A DNA stretch of 64,000 nucleotides from Mucilaginibacter_A sp964236465 (lineage in GTDB: Bacteria > Bacteroidota > Bacteroidia > Sphingobacteriales > Sphingobacteriaceae): positions 8,687 through 72,686 of the forward strand of contig CAXSBZ010000015.1 in NCBI GenBank assembly GCA_964236465.1. Direction: 5' to 3'. Each line of letters begins with the position of its first letter. Within the stretch, counting starts at the first letter, position 1. A program made the translations under genes and the position numbers. The notes beneath the pieces are model-generated. The model saw only the letters and a list, made by a program, of their open reading frames with translations, was not told the DNA's origin and did not search any database. Positions 35,247 to 44,611 of the stretch are shown here, piece after piece.

Positions 35247-36614
35247 ATGCCGGTAAAAGAAGTATCAGGCAAAACCATCATCACAGCTGCGTTGCTGTAT
35301 ACTGTTTTTATCACCCTTTTTTCGTTAACGGTTTCAGCCCAAAACAAAAAGAAACTGACCGATAACCAGTTGTTAGACACGGTTCAGAAACGCACTTTCC
35401 AGTACTTTTGGCAAGGTGCAGAACCAGTTTCCGGCATGACGCACGAACGTGTACACATGGATGGCATCTACCCGGACCATGATTCTACAACCATTGCCAC
35501 CGGTGCTTCCGGTTTTGGCGTAATGACGATTTTAGTTGGGATAGAACGCCATTTCATCACCCGAAAACAAGGCACGGAACGTTTTGAAAAGATAGTGGGT
35601 TTTCTGGAAAAAGCAGATCGTTATCACGGTGCGTATTCGCACTGGATGCTGCCGGATGGAAAATCAAAAGCTTTTGGCAAAACAGATAATGGCGGCGATC
35701 TGGTCGAAACTTCTTTTTTGATACAAGGCTTGCTTTGTGTGCGGCAATATTATGCAAACGCTTCTCCACAGGAAAAAAAATTGGCTGCACGGATTGACCA
35801 GATTTGGAAAGCGGTGGATTACAACTGGTACCGGCAAAATAACCACAACGTGTTGTACTGGCACTGGTCGCCGCAATATGCCTGGATCGAAAACTTTCCG
35901 GTTACAGGCTACAATGAATGCCTGATTTTGTATGTTTTAGGCGGAAGTTCGCCAACACACGGCATTCCCGCAGCAGTTTATCACGAAGGTTGGGCACGCG
36001 GTGGCAATATCGAAACAAATATCAAACCGTACGGCTACCTCATCACTTTAAAACATAATGTAGCAGCAGGAGATAATGTTGGCCCGCTTTTTTGGTCGCA
36101 TTATTCATATTTGGGCCTCAACCCAAAAGGTTTGAAAGACAAATATGCCGATTACTGGCTGCACAATACCAACCATACGTTAATTAACCGCGCGTATTGC
36201 TTGCAAAACCCAAAACATTATCAGGGTTATGGTGAGGATTGCTGGGGATTAACCGCCAGCTATTCCATCAATGGTTACGCCGCGCACAACTCCAATCCGA
36301 AAGATGATTTGGGTGTAATTGCACCAACAGCCGCTATTTCTTCGTATCCTTACACGCCAAAAGAATCGATGAAAGTGATCCGGCATTTGTATGAGGATTT
36401 GGGCGATAAAGTTTGGGGCGAATACGGTTTTTACGATGCTTTTAGTGAAAGTGCCAACTGGTTCCCGAAGAAATATTTGGGCATTGATCAAGGCCCAGAA
36501 GTGGTGATGCTGGAAAATGCACGTTCGGGTTTGCTGTGGAAACTGTTTATGAGTTGCCCAGAAGTGAAAACCGGATTGAAAAAATTAGGTTTTACCAGTC
36601 CAAATATCAATTGA
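35247..36614 (+). CDS. Glucoamylase-family (PF10091-type) hydrolase, probable GH144 beta-1,2-glucanase
   Basis: 455 residues from ATG 35247, which gives a normal signal peptide ending TVSAQ; a frame extending to 35199 runs into the upstream palindrome. The fold region includes DTVQKRTFQYFWQGAEPVSG, ATGASGFGVMTILVGIER, GDLVETSFLIQGLLCVRQY, EGWARGGNI and the end GYGEDCWGLTAS. These match the family whose characterised members, such as the Chitinophaga pinensis enzyme, cleave beta-1,2-glucan; this activity is inferred. Two motif copies lie in the signal-peptide region: GGTAAAAGAAGTAT (35252-35265) encodes PVKEV and ATACTGTTTTTATC (35299-35312) encodes YTVFI. The next gene starts 1 nt after the stop. 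Confidence 0.9.
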   Translation: MPVKEVSGKTIITAALLYTVFITLFSLTVSAQNKKKLTDNQLLDTVQKRTFQYFWQGAEPVSGMTHERVHMDGIYPDHDSTTIATGASGFGVMTILVGIERHFITRKQGTERFEKIVGFLEKADRYHGAYSHWMLPDGKSKAFGKTDNGGDLVETSFLIQGLLCVRQYYANASPQEKKLAARIDQIWKAVDYNWYRQNNHNVLYWHWSPQYAWIENFPVTGYNECLILYVLGGSSPTHGIPAAVYHEGWARGGNIETNIKPYGYLITLKHNVAAGDNVGPLFWSHYSYLGLNPKGLKDKYADYWLHNTNHTLINRAYCLQNPKHYQGYGEDCWGLTASYSINGYAAHNSNPKDDLGVIAPTAAISSYPYTPKESMKVIRHLYEDLGDKVWGEYGFYDAFSESANWFPKKYLGIDQGPEVVMLENARSGLLWKLFMSCPEVKTGLKKLGFTSPNIN

Positions 36615-36615
36615 G

Positions 36616-37284
36616 ATGAAAAAAATACTGCTTTGTGTCATACTGTTTTTATCGGTTAATTTTTGGTGTGCCGATATTTTCGCGCAGCAGAAAGCCCCTT
36701 TTTACGAGGAGATCCAGGCGTTTAAAAAGTTGGACAGTTTAAAACCTGCACCCAAAAACGGTATTTTGTTTATCGGCAGTTCTTCGCTGCGCAAATGGGT
36801 TGCTTTAGAAGATATTTTTGGGTCTTACAACGCCATCAACCGTGGTTTTGGCGGATCAACTTTAAATGATGCCATCTATTACAACCAGGATTTGATGGAC
36901 CACCACGAACCGTGCCAGGTGATTATTTACAGCGGCGAAAATGATATCGCTGAAGGAAATGTTTCCGCAGCTATGGTTTTAAAACGGTTTAAAACCTTGT
37001 TCAATCTGATCCGGCAAAAAGCTCCGGGCGTGCCAATCGGTTTTATTTCGATCAAACCAAGCCCCAGCCGCGCCAAGTATTTGCCTATTACTATTGAAAG
37101 CAACAACTTGATTAAGAGGTTTTTACGCAGCCAGCGGCATACTGTTTTTATCGATGTTTTTAAGGAAATGCTGGACAAGCACCAGCAAATACGGCCTGAA
37201 CTTTTTGGCCCGGATATGTTACATATGAATGATGCAGGTTACGAAATCTGGATCAAAGCCATCAAACCACACCTGATTAAATAA
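36616..37284 (+). CDS. SGNH/GDSL-family hydrolase
   Basis: 222 residues with a signal peptide ending near DIFAQ. SGNH blocks are visible: block I with Ser in LFIGSSSLRKW, Gly in FGGSTLNDA, Asn in YSGENDIAEG and the Asp/His pair in GPDMLHMNDAGYEIW. Likely a periplasmic esterase; removal of acyl decorations (for example acetyl or succinyl) from the glucan is a reasonable guess from its place between GH144-type and GH3 genes. Motif copies ATACTGTTTTTATC occur at 36640-36653 (ILFLS) and 37139-37152 (HTVFID). Confidence 0.9.
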   Translation: MKKILLCVILFLSVNFWCADIFAQQKAPFYEEIQAFKKLDSLKPAPKNGILFIGSSSLRKWVALEDIFGSYNAINRGFGGSTLNDAIYYNQDLMDHHEPCQVIIYSGENDIAEGNVSAAMVLKRFKTLFNLIRQKAPGVPIGFISIKPSPSRAKYLPITIESNNLIKRFLRSQRHTVFIDVFKEMLDKHQQIRPELFGPDMLHMNDAGYEIWIKAIKPHLIK

Positions 37285-37292
37285 GTTATTTT

Positions 37293-39596
37293 ATGAAAAA
37301 AAATATTACCTGCGCCGCCTTTCTGCTGTCTTTATTTTTTGCTGATGCTGTTTTTAGCCAGCAAAAACTGGTGGTTTCCGATCCGCAGAAAAAAACCGGG
37401 TTCATCTCAATTTTAATGAAAAAAATGACTTTGGAGGAGAAGATCGGCCAGTTGAATTTGCCCAGTTCTGGCGATTTTACAACCGGCACGACAACTAACT
37501 CCGGCATTGCCCAAAACATTGAAAAAGGTGAAGTCGGCGGTTTATTCAACATTAAATCTGTAGAAAAAATTCGTGCCGTGCAGCAGCTGGCGGTTGAGAA
37601 AAGCCGTTTAAAAATTCCGTTGATTTTTGGGATGGATGTGATCCATGGTTACGAAACTGTTTTCCCGATCCCGTTGGGATTATCGTGCAGTTGGGATATG
37701 CAGGCAATAGAAAAATCTGCTCAGATTGCTGCTTCGGAAGCCAGCGCGGATGGCATTTGCTGGACGTTTTCGCCCATGGTCGATATTTCCCGCGATCCGC
37801 GCTGGGGCCGTATGTCGGAAGGTTCCGGCGAAGATCCTTATTTGGGTTCGCAGATTGCAAGGGCGATGGTTCGGGGTTATCAAGGAAAAGATTATACACA
37901 AAATAACCGAATTATGGCCTGCGTAAAACATTATGCTTTGTACGGTGCAGTAGAAGCCGGCCGCGAATACAACACAGTGGATATGAGCCGTGTACGGATG
38001 TATAACGAATATTTTCCGCCTTATAAAGCCGCCGTTGATGCTGGTGCCGGAAGCGTGATGGCTTCGTTTAATGAGGTGGACGGCATCCCGGCAACGGGTA
38101 ATAAATGGCTGCTGACTGACGTGTTGCGCAACCAATGGGGTTTTAAAGGTTTTGTGGTGACGGATTTTACCGGAATTAATGAAATGACGGCGCACGGCAT
38201 GGGCGATTTGCAGCAGGTTTCGGCTTTGGCTTTGAGGGCAGGCGTAAATATGGACATGGTTGGCGAAGGGTTTTTAACTACGCTCAAAAAATCGTTATCA
38301 GAAGGAAAAGTAACGCAACAGGAAATCGATCAGGCTTGCCGCAAAATCTTGGAAGCTAAATACGATTTGGGCTTATTTGCCGATCCTTACCGTTTTTGCA
38401 ACGTAAAAAGAGCACAAACCGAAATCTATTCTGAAGCCAACCGCAAAGCCGCGCGCGAAATTGCTGCCAAAAGCTTTGTGCTCCTCAAAAATCAAAACCA
38501 AATTTTGCCGCTTAAAAAAACCGGAACTATTGCGCTGATCGGGCCACTGGCAGATGCCAAAGAAAACATGACCGGCACCTGGAGCGTTGCCGCGGATGCT
38601 TCCAAATACAAATCTTTTTTAACGGCTTTGAAAGATGCAGCCGGAAACAAAGCCAAAATTTTGTATGCCAAAGGTTCTAATTTGGATGCAGATTCTGCCT
38701 TTGAAACTCGCGCCACCATGTTTGGCAAATCGCTGCACCGCGACTTGCGATCCAACGAAGAAATTTTGAAAGAAGCTTTAAAAACAGCAGAGAAAGCAGA
38801 TGTGATTGTAGTTGCCGGAGGAGAATCCGCAGAAATGAGCGGCGAAAGCAGCAGCCGGAGCAACATCAAAGTGCCGCAAATACAGGAAGATTTGATGCAG
38901 GCATTGCTAAAAACCGGCAAACCGGTTGTGCTGGTTTTGTTTACTGGCCGCCCGTTAGATTTGACTTGGGAAAACAAAAATGTGCCTGCTATTTTAAATG
39001 TTTGGTTTGGCGGATCAGAAGCTGGTGATGCGATTTCGGATGTACTTTTTGGCAACGTTATTCCAAGCGGAAAACTTACGGCTACCTTTCCGCAAAATGT
39101 TGGTCAGGTCCCGTTGGCTTACAATCATAAAAATACTGGCCGGCCGCTTGGCGAAGGCGAATGGTTTCAAAAATTTCGCTCCAACTACCTGGATGTCTCT
39201 AATGATCCGTTGTACCCATTTGGTTTTGGCTTGAGCTATACTTCTTTTACCTATGAGAAACCGGTATTGGATAAATCACAAATCCATAAAACCGATGCGC
39301 TGCACGTAAACGTAAAAGTTACCAATAGCGGCAATTATGATGGTGAAGAAGTGGTGCAATTATACATCCAGGATTTGGTAGGATCAATCACGCGGCCGGT
39401 TCAGGAGCTAAAATCCTTTCAAAAGATATTTTTGAAAAAAGGAGAAAGCCGCAATGTGCAATTTACCATCACCAACAACGATTTGAAATTTTATAACAGT
39501 GATCTGAAATTTGATTCTGAACCCGGCGATTTCAGAATTTACACCGGCACAAATTCTCATGATGTAAAAGAAGCATCGTTTACGTTGTTGCCGTAA
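37293..39596 (+). CDS. Beta-glucosidase, glycoside hydrolase family 3
   Basis: 767 residues with a signal peptide (DAVFSQ). The GH3 N-terminal barrel includes MTLEEKIGQLNLP, GMDVIHGYETVFPIPLG, CVKHYALYGAVEAGREYN and the nucleophile region FVVTDFTGINEM (Asp). The second sandwich domain includes AKSFVLLKNQNQILPL, and a C-terminal fibronectin-like domain ends it (YPFGFGLSYTSF). It should release glucose from the oligosaccharides made by the GH144-type enzyme. Motif variants at 37345-37358 (DAVFS) and 39563-39576 (DVKEASF). Confidence 0.95.
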   Translation: MKKNITCAAFLLSLFFADAVFSQQKLVVSDPQKKTGFISILMKKMTLEEKIGQLNLPSSGDFTTGTTTNSGIAQNIEKGEVGGLFNIKSVEKIRAVQQLAVEKSRLKIPLIFGMDVIHGYETVFPIPLGLSCSWDMQAIEKSAQIAASEASADGICWTFSPMVDISRDPRWGRMSEGSGEDPYLGSQIARAMVRGYQGKDYTQNNRIMACVKHYALYGAVEAGREYNTVDMSRVRMYNEYFPPYKAAVDAGAGSVMASFNEVDGIPATGNKWLLTDVLRNQWGFKGFVVTDFTGINEMTAHGMGDLQQVSALALRAGVNMDMVGEGFLTTLKKSLSEGKVTQQEIDQACRKILEAKYDLGLFADPYRFCNVKRAQTEIYSEANRKAAREIAAKSFVLLKNQNQILPLKKTGTIALIGPLADAKENMTGTWSVAADASKYKSFLTALKDAAGNKAKILYAKGSNLDADSAFETRATMFGKSLHRDLRSNEEILKEALKTAEKADVIVVAGGESAEMSGESSSRSNIKVPQIQEDLMQALLKTGKPVVLVLFTGRPLDLTWENKNVPAILNVWFGGSEAGDAISDVLFGNVIPSGKLTATFPQNVGQVPLAYNHKNTGRPLGEGEWFQKFRSNYLDVSNDPLYPFGFGLSYTSFTYEKPVLDKSQIHKTDALHVNVKVTNSGNYDGEEVVQLYIQDLVGSITRPVQELKSFQKIFLKKGESRNVQFTITNNDLKFYNSDLKFDSEPGDFRIYTGTNSHDVKEASFTLLP

Positions 39597-39659
39597 TTTT
39601 GGGGATAAATTTAATGATTGAGAAGCACATCTAAACCTTTAAAAACATTAGAAAGGTAA

Positions 39660-39705
39660 CAAATTATACTTCCCTTCTCGAGAGGGGTCAGGGGTGTGTC
39701 CTTTG
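39660..39705. repeat. Fragment of a Bacteroidota extragenic repeat
   Basis: CTTCTCGAGAGGGG followed by TCAGGGGTGTGTC resembles the CCTCTCnnGAGAGGGG...GGGTG repeat class found between genes in this phylum. A short CCCTTCTCGAGAGGGG dyad is present. It sits in the gap after the GH3 gene. Confidence 0.5.
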
Positions 39706-39756
39706 TTTAAATTATTATTAAACAGTAAGTTAGAAAATCAAGAAGAATGTTTGAAT

Positions 39757-39969
39757 TTATAATGTTACAGCTTTTACCTCTGCAAGCGAATACGTTTTCA
39801 TTCGGCCGGATTTATACTCGGCTTCCCGGTGCAAAATTTCCTGTTGTTGTTTTTCCGTCAGCAAAATTTCTTCGTTATCCAATATGTTCCGAACTTGTTG
39901 TTTTTCGGTTTCGTTCAGCTTTTGAATTACCTCGATTAATTGATTGATAGAAAGATTCACGGAGATCAT
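39757..39969 (-). CDS. Small antitoxin-like protein, no toxin partner seen
   Basis: 70 residues from ATG 39969. It has a leading helix with SINQLIEVIQKLNETEKQQV and a tail RMKTYSLAEVKA, which is the pattern of putative addiction-module antitoxins of RelB/ParD type where the tail wraps the toxin. No RelE/ParE-like gene follows: the next 160 bases on its strand hold only repeat sequence. It is downstream of the acylase gene on the same strand by 41 nt. Confidence 0.6.
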   Translation of the reverse strand: MISVNLSINQLIEVIQKLNETEKQQVRNILDNEEILLTEKQQQEILHREAEYKSGRMKTYSLAEVKAVTL

Positions 39970-40010
39970 ATTTTCAAATTTAAGGTTATTTTTCTTTTTA
40001 AACAGATAAA

Positions 40011-42200
40011 TCATTTACCCGGATGATACGTCTTTGCAGCATGTTTCAGCACATCGGCTTTGTAAAAAAGCACGTTTTTAAATCGGCCGTTTAAATACAT
40101 TTGTGCCTGATTATCAAAATTTTTTGAGCTTGGGTTGAAGGATTGGCCGCCGGTAATGATCGTTTTGGCTTTTACTTTCGGCCCAAACTCCACAGCAGCA
40201 ATAAAACTGTTGCCCGAATAGCCATAACGCTTTTTAGTATCCATCGTCCGGCTTACAAAAGAAGGCAACTGTCCGAAAGTAGAAGCCACCTGCGCCACGG
40301 GTGAGCTTGGTTTTTCATCGCTAAAAACAGCATCAGCCGGGCGTTGGTAGCGGTTGATTTCGCCCCATTCCGTTTTCCAGGAGCCGTAGCGCGATTGCAG
40401 ATTTTGGATGGCTTCGGATAAAAAAAGCAGCTCCTGTTCCGGCCTGATGGTTTTCAGCAGCGCATTGACACGTTCGGTTTGGTAGGTTGCTTCTTCAGAG
40501 GATTTTGCTTTTGGTAATGCAGTAAACATTCTTGTTCCCCATTCTACCGCCAAACTGGTGGCTACCGAATGGGTGGCAGATTTCCGGTCCCAAGCTTTTA
40601 ATACCTGCATTGGTTCTGCCAAACTAATTTTTAATGAATCCGGTGCCGCATCAAAAGCTTTAAAAAGTGAAGGCAGCAACACATCAAAAGCAGTCAGATA
40701 ATGATCGTAACCTTTAACAATCAGGTCATCTAAAGTGAGTTTTTGGTTGTTGCTGAGAAGCCGGATCGCGTTGATGCCACGAAAGTTTTCGCCATCCGGA
40801 GCCATATAAGCCGGATATTTGGTTTTATCCGGACTATCTTTTCCCGAGGATGTAAACGGTGTAGAATTGCAGTTTTGGATCCAGCCGCTGGCTGGATTGA
40901 TTACCTGCACAATTTCATTCAGTGGATGCAAACCCTGCCATTCCGTTGCTTTTGTTGTACCGTCGACCGGTTGCCGCCAATCGTAGTTGATGCTTCTTTT
41001 AGGCATGAAATTTCCGTACCAAAAGGCAATACTGCCTTTGTCATCCGCATAAACCGTGTTGTTGGTGGCGTTGGAAAGCAGATCCATCGCTTTTTTATAT
41101 TGCTCAAAATTGTTGGCTTTAGTGATCAGCCAGGATTCCAGCAGCGCATTGTAAGAGCGGTTATTTGCCTTCAAACTCAGCCATTTGCCATTGCGGCTGC
41201 CCAGCACCGGCCCGTGATCGGTATAAAATCCGGTGATGGTTTTGGTTGAGATACGATCGCCTTCCTTCACTTTAAAAACTAATTTGCGCTCCGTAACAGG
41301 TTTCTCTTTTCCCTCATATTCGTAAAACCAGCCAGTGCTTCTTTTATGCACCTTTTCTTCGTACAGATCGGCCACATCGGCATAACTGGAAGTGTGCATC
41401 CAGCCGCAATGCGCATTAAATCCCTGATAGATAAAAAATTGCCCCCAAGTTACTGCGCCATAAGTATTCAAACCTTCATTGCTGGTAAGCTGCACTTCGC
41501 TCCGAAAATAAAACGGCACATGCGGATTGATGTACAACAGCGCGTGGCCGGAAGCAGATTTTTTCGGCGCAATGGCAAAACCATTGGAACCGGTTTCTTT
41601 TTCGTTTAGGATTTCTTCCAAATTTGGTTTTGAGCTGAAAGGATTTGCACCCAGCTTCTCCGGCCCGTTCGCGTAAAAATCTTTCGTTTCGCTCAGGCTA
41701 ATGCCGCCGGTGATGGTTGCCGCCACGCTGCCATCGGTAAACATCAGCGCATACCAAGGTTCAAAATGATGGAAAACCAGCGGCTTCAATTCCGGGTGTT
41801 TGTACAGATAATAATTCAGGCCATCGGCAAAAGCATCCAGTAGTTTTTTAAATTTCGGATTGGCCTGCTGATAATCCTTGATCGCACCGGCACTATCGGC
41901 AATCAGCTGCAGCTGCACATCGGTGTACAGGTTTTTTTCGCCGTCCGCTTCCGTTTGCTTGCCTAATTGGTACAGATAATTGTGTTCGATACCGGCAAAA
42001 TTTTCTTCACACTGCGCGTACATCAACCCAAAAACTGCATCCGCATCGGTATTGCCATAAATATGCGGCACGCCCCAGTTATCGCGGATGATGGTTACGT
42101 TTTGCGCTTCGTGTTCAAACCTTTTTATTTCTGCGGAAGTAAATTTTTGTGCCGAAGAAAATGCCGGTAAAAACAGCATCAGCAACAGGATTTTTTTCAT
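40011..42200 (-). CDS. Penicillin acylase-family Ntn hydrolase
   Basis: 729 residues with a signal peptide ending FSSAQ. Ntn-type proenzyme: an alpha part, then the autocleavage site with nucleophile Ser 205 in ETGSNGFAIAP, then the beta chain with HVPFYF and NPASGWIQNCNSTPF. Relatives deacylate acyl-homoserine lactones, aculeacin or penicillins; the substrate here is unknown. It contains four motif-like copies: 40320-40333 (DAVFS), 40990-41003 (PKRSI), 41335-41348 (HKRST) and 42166-42179 in the signal peptide (MLFLP). Confidence 0.92.
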   Translation of the reverse strand: MKKILLLMLFLPAFSSAQKFTSAEIKRFEHEAQNVTIIRDNWGVPHIYGNTDADAVFGLMYAQCEENFAGIEHNYLYQLGKQTEADGEKNLYTDVQLQLIADSAGAIKDYQQANPKFKKLLDAFADGLNYYLYKHPELKPLVFHHFEPWYALMFTDGSVAATITGGISLSETKDFYANGPEKLGANPFSSKPNLEEILNEKETGSNGFAIAPKKSASGHALLYINPHVPFYFRSEVQLTSNEGLNTYGAVTWGQFFIYQGFNAHCGWMHTSSYADVADLYEEKVHKRSTGWFYEYEGKEKPVTERKLVFKVKEGDRISTKTITGFYTDHGPVLGSRNGKWLSLKANNRSYNALLESWLITKANNFEQYKKAMDLLSNATNNTVYADDKGSIAFWYGNFMPKRSINYDWRQPVDGTTKATEWQGLHPLNEIVQVINPASGWIQNCNSTPFTSSGKDSPDKTKYPAYMAPDGENFRGINAIRLLSNNQKLTLDDLIVKGYDHYLTAFDVLLPSLFKAFDAAPDSLKISLAEPMQVLKAWDRKSATHSVATSLAVEWGTRMFTALPKAKSSEEATYQTERVNALLKTIRPEQELLFLSEAIQNLQSRYGSWKTEWGEINRYQRPADAVFSDEKPSSPVAQVASTFGQLPSFVSRTMDTKKRYGYSGNSFIAAVEFGPKVKAKTIITGGQSFNPSSKNFDNQAQMYLNGRFKNVLFYKADVLKHAAKTYHPGK

Positions 42201-42617
42201 GAGTGTTTAGCTTTTCCAAATAGCCGGAAAGTACAAAAAAACCAGGCTAAAAGAAGCATCAGGCCAAAAAATTAACCTAAACCGAAATTTTCACTAACCT
42301 GGTTTCTATGTAAAAAAATCAGCAGTGCACCGCCGGATACTGTTTTTATCGGGTATAAATTGGGTTCTGCCAGCCACAGTTATCAGGGTTGTAATCAGAA
42401 GTTGAGTAAAATAGCAGCTACCGGAAAGAGTGGCTGCCCAAACGAAATGCGTATAAGTACGCATGTTTTAAAGGGTAAACGCGCTTTACCTGGTTTTAAA
42501 TTGTCTGTTACTTTGGATACAAAATAAAATTACAATTACTACATGTTGTATCAGTAAATCAGGATATTACTAACAGAAATATTAACCAATTCAATTAGTC
42601 ACTTAAAACCAAACACC
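42201..42617. other. 417-bp intergenic region
   Basis: Contains GCTAAAAGAAGCAT at 42246-42259 and ATACTGTTTTTATC at 42337-42350 (outward-facing pair, 91 nt apart). The rest is AT-rich with no gene. TTACTTTG near 42510 resembles a -7 box weakly but lies about 100 nt before the next start. Confidence 0.6.
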
Positions 42618-43130
42618 ATGTTATCAATCAAAACGCTTTGCTGTATGCTAGCCACAACCCTATTTACCCAACTGTTGATTGCCCAAAACACTACCCGGCC
42701 AGGGCAGGTTCAAAAACCTGTTGTCATAACCAGGGAAGGAGGGAATTTTATACCAATGAAGGAAGCTGCTTTATACACCCACCAATTTCAACGTGATTAT
42801 CCTAACAAAAATTTCCCTTATGCTGAAAAATTTAACAAAGAACTTATTTTAAAATTGTTACAGCAGAAGGGCGCAGCCAATTTGAGAATATATCTTGGAG
42901 AAGACCCTAAAAGTAAAAAGATCAAACTGGTTTTGGTTGCAGTTGATGATAAAGGTATCGACATTACAAAAAGGGTTTCTATGCAAGATGGAAAACTAAA
43001 ATTTAGGAAAATTTTATATAGTAAAGCCAATAATTACTATTTCGAGGATGAGGGCTTGGCTTTAGAAAACGGCCAACAATGCCTTCACATGTGTAATATT
43101 AATAGTAGTCCGCTTTACCAAGCCCAGTAA
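42618..43130 (+). CDS. Exported protein of unknown function
   Basis: 170 residues with a signal peptide ending LLIAQ. The rest is hydrophilic with no family I recognise; a region (LRIYLGEDPKSKKIKLVLVAVDDKGIDI) looks like a beta-sandwich strand pair. Composition is more AT-rich than the neighbours, and the gene has no motif copy. It lies 4 nt before a membrane protein gene, so the two are probably one operon, perhaps controlled or sensed by the two-component genes downstream. Confidence 0.75.
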   Translation: MLSIKTLCCMLATTLFTQLLIAQNTTRPGQVQKPVVITREGGNFIPMKEAALYTHQFQRDYPNKNFPYAEKFNKELILKLLQQKGAANLRIYLGEDPKSKKIKLVLVAVDDKGIDITKRVSMQDGKLKFRKILYSKANNYYFEDEGLALENGQQCLHMCNINSSPLYQAQ

Positions 43131-43134
43131 AGCT

Positions 43135-43806
43135 ATGATGAACGCTTTCTTTGTTTTTTTGTTAAGCCAAGCCGTACTAATACCAATCTCAATTGGTCTG
43201 ATACGGTTTAAAAGAATGGGTAAAATTTATTACCCATTCTTTGTATTGTTAGTAATAGGTTTTATAAATGAAGTAATCAGCTTTATGCTTATTCACGGGT
43301 TCGCCTTACAAAATTCTATTACAAGTAACATTTATAGTTTAATAGAATGCTGTTTAATTTTATACCAACTATATGTATGGCAGAACTCAAAAAAAGGGTA
43401 TTGGTTGTTTGTTATTTTAGCAAGCACTTGTGTTGTAGTATGGATAATTGAAAATTTATTGTTTTTTAAAATAAACACGTTTGACAGTCCTTATTTTATG
43501 GTATTGTATTCTTTTATTATTGTATTGCTTAGTATCAACCAAATTAATTTAATTATGCTGCATTCAAAATCATCTTTGTTAAAAAACCCTCAAATTATTT
43601 TATGCGTGGCTTTCATTACTTATTTTATGTATCAAATTATATATAGAGCCACTGAGTTTATTTCAATTGAATCAATTCTATATATAAGGCTTACCACTGG
43701 ATTTGCATACATCAATCTCATTATAAACTTACTATTTGCAGTTGCCGTATTTTATATAACCAGCAAAAGTAAAGATGAGTACGACAAATATTTCAGGAAC
43801 CGTTAA
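43135..43806 (+). CDS. Multi-spanning membrane protein of unknown function
   Basis: 223 residues with about seven hydrophobic helices and short loops; no enzymatic motif seen. Conserved-looking positions include GFINEVISFML and NIYSLIECCLILYQLYVW. Similar proteins often precede histidine kinases in Bacteroidota. Markedly AT-rich. It follows the unknown exported protein by 4 nt, and a sensor kinase starts 42 nt later. Confidence 0.78.
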   Translation: MMNAFFVFLLSQAVLIPISIGLIRFKRMGKIYYPFFVLLVIGFINEVISFMLIHGFALQNSITSNIYSLIECCLILYQLYVWQNSKKGYWLFVILASTCVVVWIIENLLFFKINTFDSPYFMVLYSFIIVLLSINQINLIMLHSKSSLLKNPQIILCVAFITYFMYQIIYRATEFISIESILYIRLTTGFAYINLIINLLFAVAVFYITSKSKDEYDKYFRNR

Positions 43807-43848
43807 GGAATATAAATCAACATAAAAGAGGTCAACTATGAAACCTGA

Positions 43849-44589
43849 ATGACAGATAAATTATTCTACACCGTAATCATCACCTCCCTGCTGATTGCGG
43901 TCATTATTGCGTTTTTTGTCTTCTCCATTATCCGATACCATCGTCGGTACATCCGCTTGCAAAAAGAAAGGTTAGAAGCCGAAATTTTGATGCAGGAACA
44001 GGAACGGAAACGCGTAGCCAATGATTTGCATGATAGTTTGGGCCCGCTTTTATCTACCGTAAAACTGTATTTGCATAGTATTGCGGTAAGTAATCAGGAA
44101 GATAAAGAACTGCTTGACAAAGCCTCTAATTATATTGATGAAACGATCACCAGTTTGCGCGAAATTTCCTATAACCTTTTGCCCAGCGGCTTGAGCCGAA
44201 AAGGGCTTGCAGAAACCTTGAAAGAATACATCCACCGGATCACGAGCCGGAATGTTTTGAAAATTGATTTTACTGCGGATGAAAACTTGATTATCAACCA
44301 AAAGATTGAGATTCATTTATTCCGTATCCTGCATGAAATCATTCATAATACAATCAAACATGCCAAAGCACAAACTTTGCATTTACTGATAACCAGCAAG
44401 CCGGACGGATTAGTGATCCTGACAGAAGATGACGGCCTGGGTTTTGATGTTGAAAATACCCGGGATTCATCCGCCGGTTTGGGTTTGAAAAGTATAGAAA
44501 GCCGCTGCGAACTGATTGGTGCTTCCCTGGAAATAATTTCTGAAAAAGGTAAAGGATGCAGGATTGTGATCAAAATCCCAACCGTGTAG
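43849..44589 (+). CDS. Sensor histidine kinase of the HisKA_3/NarL type
   Basis: 246 residues. One N-terminal membrane helix (about residues 7-29), no large sensor domain, then the dimerisation helix with His 61 in RVANDLHDSLGPLLST, and the HATPase_c domain with EIIHNTIKHA, EDDGLGFD and SAGLGLKSIESR. Phosphorylates the response regulator encoded 206 nt downstream. Because it has no sensing domain, the upstream membrane protein may supply the signal. Confidence 0.92.
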   Translation: MTDKLFYTVIITSLLIAVIIAFFVFSIIRYHRRYIRLQKERLEAEILMQEQERKRVANDLHDSLGPLLSTVKLYLHSIAVSNQEDKELLDKASNYIDETITSLREISYNLLPSGLSRKGLAETLKEYIHRITSRNVLKIDFTADENLIINQKIEIHLFRILHEIIHNTIKHAKAQTLHLLITSKPDGLVILTEDDGLGFDVENTRDSSAGLGLKSIESRCELIGASLEIISEKGKGCRIVIKIPTV

Positions 44590-44611
44590 TTGGGTTTTTA
44601 ATAGAAACACG

